Assembly (NCBI RefSeq): GCF_030812995.1 | Contig: NZ_JAUSTT010000018.1 | Span: 1-64,000 of the forward strand | Reading direction: 5' to 3' | Length of the DNA stretch: 64,000 nucleotides | Origin: Bacillus chungangensis | GTDB taxonomy: Bacteria > Bacillota > Bacilli > Bacillales > Bacillaceae_C | In this document: positions 9,813 to 18,686 of the stretch, piece by piece | Numbering within the stretch: the stretch's first letter is position 1 | Layout of the letters: each line of letters opens with the position of its first letter | Notes under the pieces: model-generated | What the model was told of the DNA's origin: nothing | The model's database searches: none | Seen by the model: the letters and a program-made list of their open reading frames with translations, nothing else | Program-made: the position numbers and the translations under genes

Positions 9813-9844
9813 AAAGCTATGGCAAAAGTTTTTGCCATAGCTTT
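9813..9844 (-). terminator. Terminator of the Lrp gene
   Basis: AAAGCTATGGCAAA pairs with TTTGCCATAGCTTT, with a T-run on the minus-strand 3' side. It lies about 50 nt after the Lrp stop. The rest of the spacer to the adhesin start holds its promoter region, in which I could not fix a -35/-10 pair. Confidence 0.85.
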
Positions 9845-9895
9845 CTTCATTACTTTCAAATGTTGAAGGTATCGGAGTTAAAGTAGATACATTGT

Positions 9896-10327
9896 CTAGG
9901 TTGTAAATTTTTTTAGCACCATGTGAGTCTCCACTTGTATAATGCCCTCTATACTCCCTATTGTCTTCCGTTGGAATTTTTCTAACTCTTCCATGTTTTC
10001 AAAGGATATACAGACATGGAGCATACTTGGCCCTGTTAATTGATAGCAAGTTTCCACTTGTGAATGTTCCATTAATTGATGTGCTGTCTTCACTAAAAAT
10101 GCAGGCTCACATGTGATCATAAATATGACTGTAACATTCTTATTTATTGCAACAGGATTTAGTTGAATCGTGAAACTTTCAATAATCCCTTCACGTTGCA
10201 ATCTTTTAATACGCTCCCGCACAGTTACACGCGACAGTGCTAAAACATCCCCAATTTCGACAAATGATAAACGACTATTTTCAGATAGCATATGTAATAT
10301 TTTTCGATCTGTATGATCAATCTTCAT
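9896..10327 (-). CDS. Lrp/AsnC family transcriptional regulator
   Basis: Protein of 143 aa with the usual Lrp/AsnC layout. An N-terminal helix-turn-helix begins IDHTDRKILHMLSENSRLS and continues with the recognition region SRVTVRERIKRLQREG. A C-terminal RAM/ligand-binding alpha-beta domain (about 65-140) includes the CYQLTGP glycine turn that binds amino acids in this family. It stands alone with its own terminator. The regulated genes and effector are not evident from the neighbours. Confidence 0.88.
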   Translation of the reverse strand: MKIDHTDRKILHMLSENSRLSFVEIGDVLALSRVTVRERIKRLQREGIIESFTIQLNPVAINKNVTVIFMITCEPAFLVKTAHQLMEHSQVETCYQLTGPSMLHVCISFENMEELEKFQRKTIGSIEGIIQVETHMVLKKFTT

Positions 10328-10729
10328 CTCATTTCCTCTTTCTGATTTTTACTATTGTCATAGTATTAACATGTTTTAAAGATTAATATACTATTAGCAG
10401 ATGAACATTTTCTGTACAAAGTGTAAAAGATTGATGATCAAAAATATATTTTCGGTGATCATCTTCTGAATCACTGCTCGAAAAGAACGTCTGGTCAAAA
10501 ATCATTAAAAGCGAAATGTCCAATCAGTAAGGTCTTTCTTCTTCCATACAATAAAACGCAATGTTCAAAATGAGCGTCCTCGTCTCTAGTCACACATCGG
10601 ACATTTATTTAGAAAAGATGTAAGCTAAAAAAAACGGTGAAAGAGGTCTACTTCCCATCACTTTAAACAGCCCGGAATCTTTGATTTCGCAAGCTTTTGG
10701 TGTGGAAATCATGCGGAGGATACAAAAAA
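10328..10729. other. Gene-free spacer upstream of lrp and downstream of csbA
   Basis: I see no coding sequence here. The part next to the Lrp start is A/T-rich and should hold its promoter, but no box pair is convincing. Confidence 0.5.
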
Positions 10730-10773
10730 AACGCTTCATGGTATGGTCGTAGCGCCATTACATTAAGCGTTTG
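10730..10773 (-). terminator. csbA terminator overlapping its stop codon
   Basis: AAACGCTT pairs with AAGCGTTT, with an inner ATGG/CCAT pairing, and a run of Ts follows on the minus strand. The 5' arm overlaps the last codons of csbA. Confidence 0.75.
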
Positions 10774-10999
10774 GATCTTTTTTCTTTTTTATCATTTTTT
10801 TAGCAAAGTAAAAGCCTACTGTGAGAGAAGCCGCATCGATAATAATCAGTTCCCATGTATGTGTATAACCTGCATAAACAGATGCAGCAATTAATGCTAC
10901 AGTTAGCACTAAACCAACTATATGATGATAGGTAACCCTTGTAAAAAATAGAACTAGCAGCCCGGGCAGCAATAATGCAGACAATATTTTATCAATCAT
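10763..10999 (-). CDS. csbA: CsbA family small membrane protein
   Basis: A 78-aa integral membrane protein with about three hydrophobic segments and a basic tail (KKMIKKKKDPNA). Length, the early FFTRVTYHH phrase and YAGYTHTWE match CsbA, a general-stress membrane protein of unknown biochemical role controlled by sigma-B in B. subtilis. The ribosome site GAGGTGA precedes ATG 10999. In B. subtilis csbA lies close to minJ and uvrB; here it lies about 20 kb from minJ. I did not find a convincing sigma-B promoter upstream. Confidence 0.85.
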   Translation of the reverse strand: MIDKILSALLLPGLLVLFFTRVTYHHIVGLVLTVALIAASVYAGYTHTWELIIIDAASLTVGFYFAKKMIKKKKDPNA

Positions 11000-11097
11000 T
11001 TAACTCACCTCTAACAACACCATTTGCTCTGTTGATGTCTTCACGATGTATGGACGTTTTCCTTTCTAAAAGATAGAAGAATATAAGTAGAAGGGGT

Positions 11098-11754
11098 TTA
11101 TTGCTCTTTACCTATCTCTTTCAGTAATTTTTCTGTCATTTTTGTCACTTCACTATCCTCAATAAATGGTTCTCTCATCATATCTGGAAGAATTTCTTCC
11201 AAAAAATATTGAACGCATGCCATTTCTTTAAATGCTAATATGGTCGTCAATGCTTCTTGATAAATTTCTAAAAATAACGGTTCGGGATTTTCTTTTTGAA
11301 TTTCTCCAAAAGCCTCATAAAGCAAGTCTATTTTGTCAGCAACAGAAAGAATTTTACCTTCTAGCGTCTGATCTTTTCCTTCCTGCAAACGTTCCAGATA
11401 AATAGCCTGAAAGCGCGGCGGGATTTCTTTGTCGATAAATTTTTTTACCATTTGCGCTTCAACTTGACTAAAGAGCTCTTTCAATTCTTTTGATGCATAC
11501 TTTACTGGCGTTTTAATATCTCCAGTAAAAAGCTCGGCATAATCATGGTTCAATGCTTTTTCATAAAGAGCTCGCCAATTGACTTTGTTTCCCGTCTGTT
11601 CCTCAACTGTTCCTAAGAATTGAGCAATTTTTGCCACTTTAAAAGAATGGCTTGCAACAGAATGGTTCTGATATTTAAACTTCCCTGGGCAGCGATAAAT
11701 TTGTTCTAAATCAGATAGACTTTTAAAATAGTGGTGAATACCCAAAGCGTTCAC
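11098..11754 (-). CDS. HD-domain hydrolase, YfbR-like (probable 5'-nucleotidase)
   Basis: Protein of 218 aa with an HD metal-dependent phosphohydrolase fold. Visible metal ligands are His in NHSVASHSF, the His-Asp pair in ALNHDYAELFTGD, and Asp in SVADKIDLL. This arrangement is that of YfbR/HD_3 proteins, which dephosphorylate deoxynucleoside monophosphates in E. coli. A ribosome site (AAGGAAGTG) overlaps the start region. It is apparently monocistronic; substrate assignment is by family only. Confidence 0.78.
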   Translation of the reverse strand: MNALGIHHYFKSLSDLEQIYRCPGKFKYQNHSVASHSFKVAKIAQFLGTVEEQTGNKVNWRALYEKALNHDYAELFTGDIKTPVKYASKELKELFSQVEAQMVKKFIDKEIPPRFQAIYLERLQEGKDQTLEGKILSVADKIDLLYEAFGEIQKENPEPLFLEIYQEALTTILAFKEMACVQYFLEEILPDMMREPFIEDSEVTKMTEKLLKEIGKEQ

Positions 11755-12223
11755 TTCCTTATGTGTCGTATGCTGTTCTCGTACTTTTTGTTCTTTCTCT
11801 TATTTTAATTGAAAGTGCGCCTCTTGTCTCGTTGAAGATTCACGATGATACTCATTATGACATAAAAAAAGCAGTTCAAAGGAAAAAACATTCATTTAGT
11901 TATTTCCCTATTAGTGTTGAACGAGATACACTGGTCATAATTTATTACAATATGCTTCTGTACTAAAGTAAAAGGATTTCACGTTTTAAGATGATGTTAA
12001 CAAATCGATAAGCAGCTAATTTCTTCATTAAAAGTTATAAAAGATAAGCGCCTTTTCCTTGCTATTGTAGTATATATATTTGTGGAAGTTCACCTAAAAA
12101 AATTATGCGCCATAAAAAACAAAATGCCGATTCGCAGCATGATCATATTTTAATAAAAAAGTAGAGTCAAACGTTTTTATAAAAAAATACGCTTCTTCCA
12201 TTATCAGCCTTTAAAAACATATG
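11755..12223. other. Gene-poor A/T-rich spacer
   Basis: A 67-codon plus-strand frame begins at 11763 but lacks a ribosome site and family resemblance. I do not call it. Nothing else is recognised. Confidence 0.4.
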
Positions 12224-12258
12224 AAAAAGGCAAACCACTATCGCCTGTTCGCCTTTTT
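12224..12258. terminator. Bidirectional terminator after the secreted-protein gene
   Basis: AAAAAGGCAAAC pairs with GTTCGCCTTTTT (one mismatch). T-runs flank the stem in both directions. Confidence 0.65.
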
Positions 12259-12422
12259 CATCCTATTCTTTATGCAATTATTTTATAGCATACATGTAAA
12301 TTACTGCTATATTAATCATAATCCATTAAATGTTATATTGACTGTATATAATCCTAACAGCAATAAAGCAATATACAAAAATAAAACAATACAAAATATC
12401 TTATGTTTCTTGATAAAGTTCA

Positions 12423-13088
12423 TCAATCTAGCCACCCATCTACCTCGTATGGATTACACTGAATATTAAGAACATGCGTTTGGGTACGCCAAGGAGTCGC
12501 AGTTAATGTCACATTGAATTTCCCCCAAGCCCTCGCCCAGCCATCTTCAGCCCAATGATTAGTAGCACCATCACTTACGAGAATGGCAGGATTTACATTA
12601 GTATGTGAATTTTTTGCACTTGTTGTTTCTGTTACGTAATAGTGATTCTTGTATTTAAAATATACAGTTAAGTAATATTGTGTTACAAAAATTCCATAAA
12701 CCTTAACTTCATGAACAATACCATTTGAATCACTCCCACTAGAGTTAAGTGTAGAGTCATTAGATGCTCTTGTTTGTACAACAATATCCCCATTGTGGAA
12801 TAATCTTGATTCACCTACTTCTACATCGGGCATAGCGCTTACAGCTTTTACATATTCTTCACTATAAAGTATGTCTACAAACTTTGCTTTCTCAGCTTCA
12901 GAAAGATTAGAATATTGATCAAAAGCAACTTTAGCTTGTGGGTCATTTTTAGCTAAGTCAATTAAAAATGATTCAAATTCTGTTTGGTTATTATCTTTAC
13001 TCGCTGCTAATATGTTGTAGGAAAAACTTGAAATCATCATAAAAGTAACGACAAAAAAAGAAATAGTTAATTTGATGATACTTTTCAA
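12423..13088 (-). CDS. Secreted protein of unknown function
   Basis: Protein of 221 aa that I do not recognise. A signal peptide (about 1-28, ending NILAASKD) is followed by a helical, charged segment (30-90). The C-terminal half is Thr/Ser/aromatic-rich and beta-like (QYYLTVYFKYKNHYYVTETT, WAEDGWARAWGKF). One cysteine lies near the end (NIQCNPYE). The start is TTG 13088, preceded by AGGAG at 8 nt. It stands alone in strongly A/T-rich DNA, which hints at transfer. A pro-region plus mature extracellular domain (bacteriocin or enzyme-like) is possible but unproven. Confidence 0.75.
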   Translation of the reverse strand: MKSIIKLTISFFVVTFMMISSFSYNILAASKDNNQTEFESFLIDLAKNDPQAKVAFDQYSNLSEAEKAKFVDILYSEEYVKAVSAMPDVEVGESRLFHNGDIVVQTRASNDSTLNSSGSDSNGIVHEVKVYGIFVTQYYLTVYFKYKNHYYVTETTSAKNSHTNVNPAILVSDGATNHWAEDGWARAWGKFNVTLTATPWRTQTHVLNIQCNPYEVDGWLD

Positions 13089-13204
13089 TAAAATCGCTCC
13101 TATTTATTATTATAATAATATTAAAACAATTTTAATTAAAATGCAAATTTTCTTATATTTTTGATTCTTTTGTATTACTTATTATTTCATTATCACGATA
13201 ATTT

Positions 13205-13239
13205 CTAAAAAAATGCTTTCTCCTAAGCAGGAGAAAGCA
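13205..13239 (-). terminator. cadA terminator
   Basis: TGCTTTCTCC pairs with GGAGAAAGCA and is followed by a T-run on the minus strand. The stem overlaps the cadA stop codon. Confidence 0.88.
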
Positions 13240-15340
13240 CTGTATCTTTTTTCGTATCCTTGTTTTGATTTTTCCCCTCAATGAGAACCGTCAAGCTAAT
13301 TAACGTAACTAAAACGGTCGCCCCCATATCAGAAAGAATCGCAATCCAGAGAGTAAGCCAGCCAGGAATTGTTAGCAACAAAGCAATAAGCTTCAATCCT
13401 AATGCTAAGGATAGATTGATTTTAATAATCTTATTTACCTTTTTAGCAATTTTAACAGCAGATGGAAGCTTTCCTAAATGGTCTTGCATTAATACGACAT
13501 CTGCAACTTCAATAGCACTATCTGTTCCTTTCCCCATTGCAATGCCGAGATCAGCTGTCGCTAATGCTGGTGCATCATTAATACCATCCCCTACCATTGC
13601 TACTTTTCCATGTTCCGTTAGTTCTTTTACTTTTTCTACCTTTTCATCTGGCAGCAGGCCGGCATAATAATGAGAGAGGCCAATTGATGATGCTACTTTT
13701 TCAGCTGTTTTTTGGTGATCGCCTGTTAGCATGACTGTGTTTTTAATACCAGCATCGTATAGTTGCTTTATAATCTCCTTGCTTTCACTACGAATCTCAT
13801 CTGTGATCCCAAAAATACCTAGAACCTTTTCTTCATCGGACACAATGACAAGTGTATGTCCGTTTTCTTTTAATGTTTCAATATCTTGTAGTATGCTGTT
13901 TGTAAGCAGTGCTTCATTCACACTTTTTTCATTGCCAAGCTGATACTTTCTTCCATTTAAGATTGCCGTCATTCCTTGCCCTGTCACTGTTTGAATTTGT
14001 TCGGGCTCTTGCAGGTCAATATTGAATTCCGCCACTTTTTTTAGTACTGCTTTTGCAAGTGGATGAGACGAGGTTTTTTCAATGGAGCCTGCAACAAAAA
14101 GAAATGATTTTTCATCGTATACTTTCATTGTTTCTACGTGTGGCTCACCTTTTGTTAAGGTTCCAGTTTTATCAAATGCAATAGTATTGATTTTCCCTAG
14201 TTGTTCTAAAAATACGCCGCCTTTTACTAAAATACCATTGCGTGCATTTCTAGCAATGCCAGACACAATCGCAATTGGCGAAGAAATGATTAAAGCACAA
14301 GGACAACCAACAATGAGAACTGCAAGCCCTTGATAAAACCATGCTCCCCACTCGCCATTAAACAGCGGCGGCACGAGCATCACAATTGCAGCAACCATCA
14401 TAATAAAAGGTGTATAATATTTGGCAAAGTGATTAATAAATTGTTCTGTTGGCGTTTTCGTTTCTTGTGCTTCCTCTACTAGGTGCAAAATTTTTGCCAA
14501 CGAAGAATCTTCATATGCCTTCGTAATTTCTATTTTTAAGATCCCTTCGTTATTAATGCTGCCTCCGAATACAGTTTCATGAACGGTCTTTTCAACTGGC
14601 ATCGATTCTCCGGTAATAGCTGCTTCATTGACAGAACTTTTTCCATCCTTTACTACTCCATCAGAAGGAATCTTTTCTCCAGACTTAACAAGAACTAAAT
14701 CCCCTTTCTTTAAAGAATCAATAGGGACAACTTGTTCCATGCCATTTTTAATAATAACGGCTTCTTTCGGGGCTACTTGAAGGAGTGTTTCCATTGATTG
14801 ACGGGCTTTTTCCATTCCAAGTCCTTCTAAATATTCATTAATACCGAATAAAATAGCAACCAATGTTCCTTCCTTCCATTCACCAATTCCAAAGGCACCA
14901 ATCAAGGCAATGGTCATGAGCGTATCAATATTGAACTTGAATTTAGCCAGATTCTTCAAACCTTTTATAAATGTAAGATATCCACTCAATGCAGCAGCAA
15001 GCAAATACATAAAAATTGCTGTCATTTCACTATAGGATTCCACGAAAATAGCTGAAATAAAAAGAATGACGGAAGTTGCAATAAGCATCTTTAATTTTTT
15101 GCTATTTCCATGATCGTGCACATGATCATGATCGTGCTCTGCATCTGTTTTTACGATTGTTGCTCCATCGCTTGCTAATATTTTTTCAACTTTTTCCATT
15201 TCAATATTTTCTTCAACAATTAGCTTACTTGAATTAAATAAGATTTTGGCATTCTCACCATTTTTAAGCTTTTGAATCTCCGTTTCCATTTCTCGAGCAC
15301 AATTTGCGCAAGAAAGACCTTTTAGTTTATATTCGGCCAT
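13223..15340 (-). CDS. cadA: Heavy-metal P-type ATPase (Zn/Cd/Pb exporter)
   Basis: A 705-aa P1B-type ATPase. The N-terminal HMA domain has the CANC metal-binding motif (about residues 10-15), followed by a His/Asp-rich loop (DAEHDHDHVHDHG) typical of zinc/cadmium pumps. The membrane CPC motif is in VGCPCALIIS, the phosphorylation site is DKTGTLTKG, and the hinge is VGDGINDAPAL. It exports Zn2+, Cd2+ or Pb2+ at ATP cost. It lies 27 nt downstream of an ArsR-type sensor gene in one operon. Metal choice is inferred from the CPC motif and the CzrA-type sensor. Confidence 0.9.
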   Translation of the reverse strand: MAEYKLKGLSCANCAREMETEIQKLKNGENAKILFNSSKLIVEENIEMEKVEKILASDGATIVKTDAEHDHDHVHDHGNSKKLKMLIATSVILFISAIFVESYSEMTAIFMYLLAAALSGYLTFIKGLKNLAKFKFNIDTLMTIALIGAFGIGEWKEGTLVAILFGINEYLEGLGMEKARQSMETLLQVAPKEAVIIKNGMEQVVPIDSLKKGDLVLVKSGEKIPSDGVVKDGKSSVNEAAITGESMPVEKTVHETVFGGSINNEGILKIEITKAYEDSSLAKILHLVEEAQETKTPTEQFINHFAKYYTPFIMMVAAIVMLVPPLFNGEWGAWFYQGLAVLIVGCPCALIISSPIAIVSGIARNARNGILVKGGVFLEQLGKINTIAFDKTGTLTKGEPHVETMKVYDEKSFLFVAGSIEKTSSHPLAKAVLKKVAEFNIDLQEPEQIQTVTGQGMTAILNGRKYQLGNEKSVNEALLTNSILQDIETLKENGHTLVIVSDEEKVLGIFGITDEIRSESKEIIKQLYDAGIKNTVMLTGDHQKTAEKVASSIGLSHYYAGLLPDEKVEKVKELTEHGKVAMVGDGINDAPALATADLGIAMGKGTDSAIEVADVVLMQDHLGKLPSAVKIAKKVNKIIKINLSLALGLKLIALLLTIPGWLTLWIAILSDMGATVLVTLISLTVLIEGKNQNKDTKKDTVLSPA

Positions 15341-15367
15341 TTTTAATACCGCCTTCCATTTTCATTT

Positions 15368-15700
15368 CTAATGATGGCGAGCATGATCAATTGTTTGTTC
15401 CAACACATTCATAACATGTTCATCATCATGCGAGTAATATAAAGTAGTTCCTGCTCTCCGATATTTGACTAGGCGAAGATTTTTTAAAAATCGCAGCTGA
15501 TGAGAAACCGTTGTTTGTAGAAGCGATAACTTTTCTGCAATTTCGTTCACTGAATGCTCTTGATCTGATAATAAATGTAAAATTCTAATCCGCGTTGGCT
15601 CTGATAAAGCTTTAAATGTTTGTGCCACTATAAATAATGTTTCCTTATCCAATTCCTCATACTTGCTAGCATCTTTTTCTTTTTTTGGTTCTTCTCCCAT
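15368..15700 (-). CDS. czrA: ArsR/SmtB-family metal-responsive repressor (CzrA-like)
   Basis: A 110-aa winged-helix repressor. The DNA-binding helix is in [20 protein letters not shown]. The C-terminal helix carries Asp and His residues ([21 protein letters not shown]) as in the alpha-5 zinc site of CzrA/SmtB. There is no N-terminal CxC of the CadC type, so zinc rather than cadmium/lead sensing is favoured. It represses its own operon with cadA and is released by metal. A palindrome lies just upstream. Confidence 0.87.
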   Translation of the reverse strand: MGEEPKKEKDASKYEELDKETLFIVAQTFKALSEPTRIRILHLLSDQEHSVNEIAEKLSLLQTTVSHQLRFLKNLRLVKYRRAGTTLYYSHDDEHVMNVLEQTIDHARHH

Positions 15701-15722
15701 TTATTATCCACTCCTATTTCAA

Positions 15723-15742
15723 TATATGAATATGTGTTCATG
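15723..15742. promoter_or_regulatory. Probable CzrA operator
   Basis: The imperfect palindrome TATGAATATGTGTTCATGTA lies about 22 bp upstream of the repressor start. TGAA-TTCA half sites with this spacing are typical of ArsR/SmtB operators. Confidence 0.7.
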
Positions 15743-15806
15743 TATGTGATTTTAGTTTAAAAAAATAATGCCTGAAAGTCAAGCATTATTCTAAACTTTT
15801 TTCATA

Positions 15807-15964
15807 TAAAGTGAAACTTCCATGAGTGGGGGTTTTCTCTCATCCCCCACTCATGGTTAGTTGAACCAATCGGACATTTACTGGCAGTTATCCCCCACCT
15901 AGACTTCTTCGATCCCTCTTACTCTTGAGGTGGAGGTCTTACTGCCAGTTAGATGTGGGATAAA
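15807..15964. repeat. Two-hairpin dispersed repeat, copy 1 (short form)
   Basis: About 158 bp from TAAAGTGAAACTTCC to GATGTGGGATAAA. The first hairpin pairs CCATGAGTGGGGG with CCCCCACTCATGG. The second pairs ACTGGCAGT...CCACCT with AGGTGG...ACTGCCAGT. There is no coding sequence. Other copies lie at 43498, 52302, 53382 and 56387. The form suits a non-autonomous palindrome-ended transposable element; a PATE-like nature is inference. Confidence 0.8.
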
Positions 15965-16111
15965 AGGTTCTCAAACCGCTGTGGTTGAGTGATCAACGTT
16001 ATTCTAGCCTTCTTAGTCTGATTTTAAGGCTGTCACAACCGTGATGAAACACAAATATGTTTCATTCTCCCTCCTTTTTTGTTTTCATCATTAATGTTGT
16101 ATTCAGCTCTC

Positions 16112-16948
16112 TTACTTTTCCTTTTTTTCGCTCCCATATTCATAGCAGCGATTGTTACACTCAAAAAAGATTGGTTCAATGCTATCATTCAACGTTTTCA
16201 TTTGAAAATTGTTTTCACGCAAATAACTTAGCAGCTCAGGCAAATGTTCAAGCGTCTCGTTTAATTCGTGAAGAAGGACTACTGGGTGTTTTCCTTCTTG
16301 CGTCAATTTTTCTATCTCCTCAATCGTTTTCTCTACATACGATTGTTCATTCAATTCCCAATCTCTGCTATCGATATGCCAATCCCAAATTTGAAAGCCA
16401 TACGTCTCAATGGCTTTACGATAAGAGTCAAGCAAATAAGGTATGCTGCCATAAGGAGTTCGAATCATCATCGAGTTTTCGCCAGTAATCTCCTCCAAGA
16501 CTTTTTGTGCTTCAACCATTTCTTGTAAAGCACTCTCCTTTGACCGATAAAATAAATTTGGATCGTGTGTTACTCCATGGAGTCCGACAGCAAAGCCTTC
16601 CTTTACCATTCTATTCACAAAATCAGGATGTTTTTTCATCTTCGGTGCAAGCATAAAAAATGTTGCTTTAGCATCATATTGATGCAGCATATCAAGCAGT
16701 TGTCCAGATTGTGGAGTAGGTCCATCATCAAATGTTAAGTACACCACTTTTTCCGACTCTATCATCGGAAAAAAAAACAATGGATCATTAAAAAAATCGA
16801 GATTAAGTTTATTTTCTGCAGCAATCGGCTGTAAGAAAAAATGCGGAATTAATTTTTCTATTTCTTCGTTCGTGTTAACAAGAAAGCAGGTCAAAAGAAG
16901 AAGAAACGATAGCAAAAGTTTTTTAGTAAGCAACATCATTTGTTTCAT
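16112..16948 (-). CDS. Secreted or membrane-anchored polysaccharide deacetylase
   Basis: Protein of 278 aa. The N-terminal hydrophobic segment (about 5-25) is a signal or anchor. The NodB deacetylase domain has motif 1 TFDDGP, motif 2 HGVTHD, motif 3 RTPYG, motif 4 DWHIDSRDW and motif 5 VVLLHE. All metal and catalytic residues appear present, so it should be an active peptidoglycan or chitin-type N-deacetylase outside the cell. The start ATG 16948 has no clear ribosome site; ATG 16939 or 16936 is possible. The C-terminal tail has two cysteines (ECNNRC). It is apparently monocistronic. Confidence 0.87.
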   Translation of the reverse strand: MKQMMLLTKKLLLSFLLLLTCFLVNTNEEIEKLIPHFFLQPIAAENKLNLDFFNDPLFFFPMIESEKVVYLTFDDGPTPQSGQLLDMLHQYDAKATFFMLAPKMKKHPDFVNRMVKEGFAVGLHGVTHDPNLFYRSKESALQEMVEAQKVLEEITGENSMMIRTPYGSIPYLLDSYRKAIETYGFQIWDWHIDSRDWELNEQSYVEKTIEEIEKLTQEGKHPVVLLHELNETLEHLPELLSYLRENNFQMKTLNDSIEPIFFECNNRCYEYGSEKKEK

Positions 16949-17518
16949 ACTGTTATTTTTACCAGCTTTGTTATTTTTATGTACCCTATTTAATAAAATA
17001 CTTCATATTTTACCCCTCCTTAATTAAAAGGAAGACTCCCTCCTGCAAGTAAAAGCCTATAAGGAAAGTTTCTTGAAAATTGGAAGAAAGAAAAAGTGCT
17101 TTTCTTTTTCGAGGACATTGTATTTTTACTTGAGAGGTTTCTATGTAAAGGGTATTGAATTTTTTATTGATAAAATACCTCTAAAACGGACATTGCTTAT
17201 ATGTAAAACTATTATTTTTTTGTGAGGATATGAAGCCAATGACAAAAAATTGAAGATAAAATAACATTTTTCTCACATCGAATAAATCTCTTAAGGTAAT
17301 GGTAAGGTACTGTTTACCCTATATACAGCTTTTAAAGTTATAGTAATAAGGATGGGCTTCAATCAGTTAGTCCACTAGAAAAAACCAATGTTAAACGCGT
17401 CTCTTATATCTTCTAACATGCATATCAGAACGTTAGAAAGCTTGCAGATTAGTGAGGATTTTCCATCTGTAAATATCCAATATGTATCGTCTGAAACATT
17501 TGGAAGTGAGGGATTTTT
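16949..17518. other. Spacer between deacetylase and small membrane protein genes
   Basis: A/T-rich DNA that must hold two divergent promoters. I could not fix either. No coding sequence or repeat is seen. Confidence 0.4.
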
Positions 17519-17707
17519 ATGACATATATTTATTTTTCCATTTTTATTGCTGTAGTTGCTGGAGGAACGCATCTATTCTGGAAAGAAAGCAGTATTAGTA
17601 ATGCCATTATTATCTTTTCTATCTTTTTGATTATTATTCTATTAGAGCTTTTTGCCAATAAGAAATCTAAAAAAGAAAATGAGACTCCAGAAGACGAATT
17701 CATGTGA
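17519..17707 (+). CDS. Small membrane protein of unknown function
   Basis: A 62-aa protein with two hydrophobic helices (about 4-18 and 27-46) and a charged tail (NKKSKKENETPEDEF). GTGAGGG lies 6 nt before the ATG. A strong terminator follows directly, which supports a real, separately transcribed gene. No family is recognised. Confidence 0.6.
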   Translation: MTYIYFSIFIAVVAGGTHLFWKESSISNAIIIFSIFLIIILLELFANKKSKKENETPEDEFM

Positions 17708-17710
17708 GAT

Positions 17711-17754
17711 TGGTTTAAAAAGGACGCAAATGCGTTCCTTTAAACCATTTTTAT
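17711..17754 (+). terminator. Terminator of the small membrane protein gene
   Basis: TGGTTTAAA pairs with TTTAAACCA around an inner GGACGCA/TGCGTTCC stem; ATTTTTATAT follows. Confidence 0.88.
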
Positions 17755-17862
17755 ATAATATGAACACAAGCAAAAATGATTTTGTATTGTATAATGCTCA
17801 CATTAGCTTGTCCCCACTAATTTGTCAGTATCAAAAAAAGCGTTTTCAAAAACACTCTTTTT

Positions 17863-17891
17863 AAGAAAGCAGCCAATTTGGCCGCCTTCTT
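17863..17891 (-). terminator. Hairpin after phoU, end of the pst operon
   Basis: AAGAAAGCAGCC pairs with GGCCGCCTTCTT (two mismatches), ending 3 nt before the phoU stop. The T-run is weak on the minus strand. Confidence 0.65.
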
Positions 17892-17893
17892 TT

Positions 17894-18550
17894 TTAATTC
17901 AATTCTACCAATTTCCCAGTTTTCAAATAGATAATCCATTCACATATATTTGTCACATAATCGCCGATTCTTTCTAAATATTGAGCTACAAAGATTAAAT
18001 ACGTTGCCTGTTCAATATGGCGGCTATCTTGAATCATTAAGTTAACTAAATCGCCATATATAGCATAAAAATGATGATCTAGCTGATCATCACGAGCAGC
18101 AATTGATTTAGCTGCCTCTAAATCGATATCAATGTAAGCATTTAGTGCTTTGTGAACCATGTCTTTTACGAGCTCACCCATTTCTGGAATATCTATAAGT
18201 GGTTTCGCATAAGCATCGTTGTGGAGACGGATGGCTACCTTCGCAATACTAACAGCATGGTCAGCCATTCTTTCGAGATCAGTTGCCACTTTAATTGTCG
18301 TAACAATTCTGCGTAAATCACTTCCAACTGGCTGTTGCAGTGCAATTAATTCAAAACTGCGGCGTTCAATTTCTAATTCCATTTCATTAATAGTCTGATC
18401 ACCTTCGACAACTTCCTGAGCCAACGCTGCATCCTTATCGACTAAAGATTTAACAGCCTTATAAATCGCCGCATCTACTAGCATCCCCATCGACAAAAGA
18501 TTTTTATGAAGCTCATGCAACTGAGAATCGAACATCTGTCTGACTGTCAT
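17894..18550 (-). CDS. phoU: Phosphate signalling protein PhoU
   Basis: About 218 aa, all-helical, with two PhoU repeats; each carries a metal-binding E/D-x-x-x-D signature (for example TDLERMADHAVSIAKVA and YLERIGDYVTNICEW). PhoU links Pst transporter activity to the PhoR kinase and prevents excess phosphate uptake. I choose ATG 18550 because AAAAGGAG lies 7 nt upstream; the longer frame to 18571 has no ribosome site. Last gene of the pst operon. Confidence 0.93.
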   Translation of the reverse strand: MTVRQMFDSQLHELHKNLLSMGMLVDAAIYKAVKSLVDKDAALAQEVVEGDQTINEMELEIERRSFELIALQQPVGSDLRRIVTTIKVATDLERMADHAVSIAKVAIRLHNDAYAKPLIDIPEMGELVKDMVHKALNAYIDIDLEAAKSIAARDDQLDHHFYAIYGDLVNLMIQDSRHIEQATYLIFVAQYLERIGDYVTNICEWIIYLKTGKLVELN

Positions 18551-18686
18551 GTCACTGCTCCTTTTCTTCATTATAATGTCTTTCGAGTTTCAGCATCCTT
18601 CTATCATATTCGTTCCATTTGATTTTAATTCTCTTGCTGCTGTATGCTTACTTAATCTTGTATGTTCTGCAATTCGGCTAAGTATA

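Noticed and set aside
11763-11966. 67-codon plus-strand frame with a hydrophobic start
   Set aside because: No ribosome site, and the C-terminal part looks random; it begins right at the divergent gene start.
12221-12469. 82-codon plus-strand frame
   Set aside because: It begins inside a terminator stem and overlaps the end of the secreted-protein gene.
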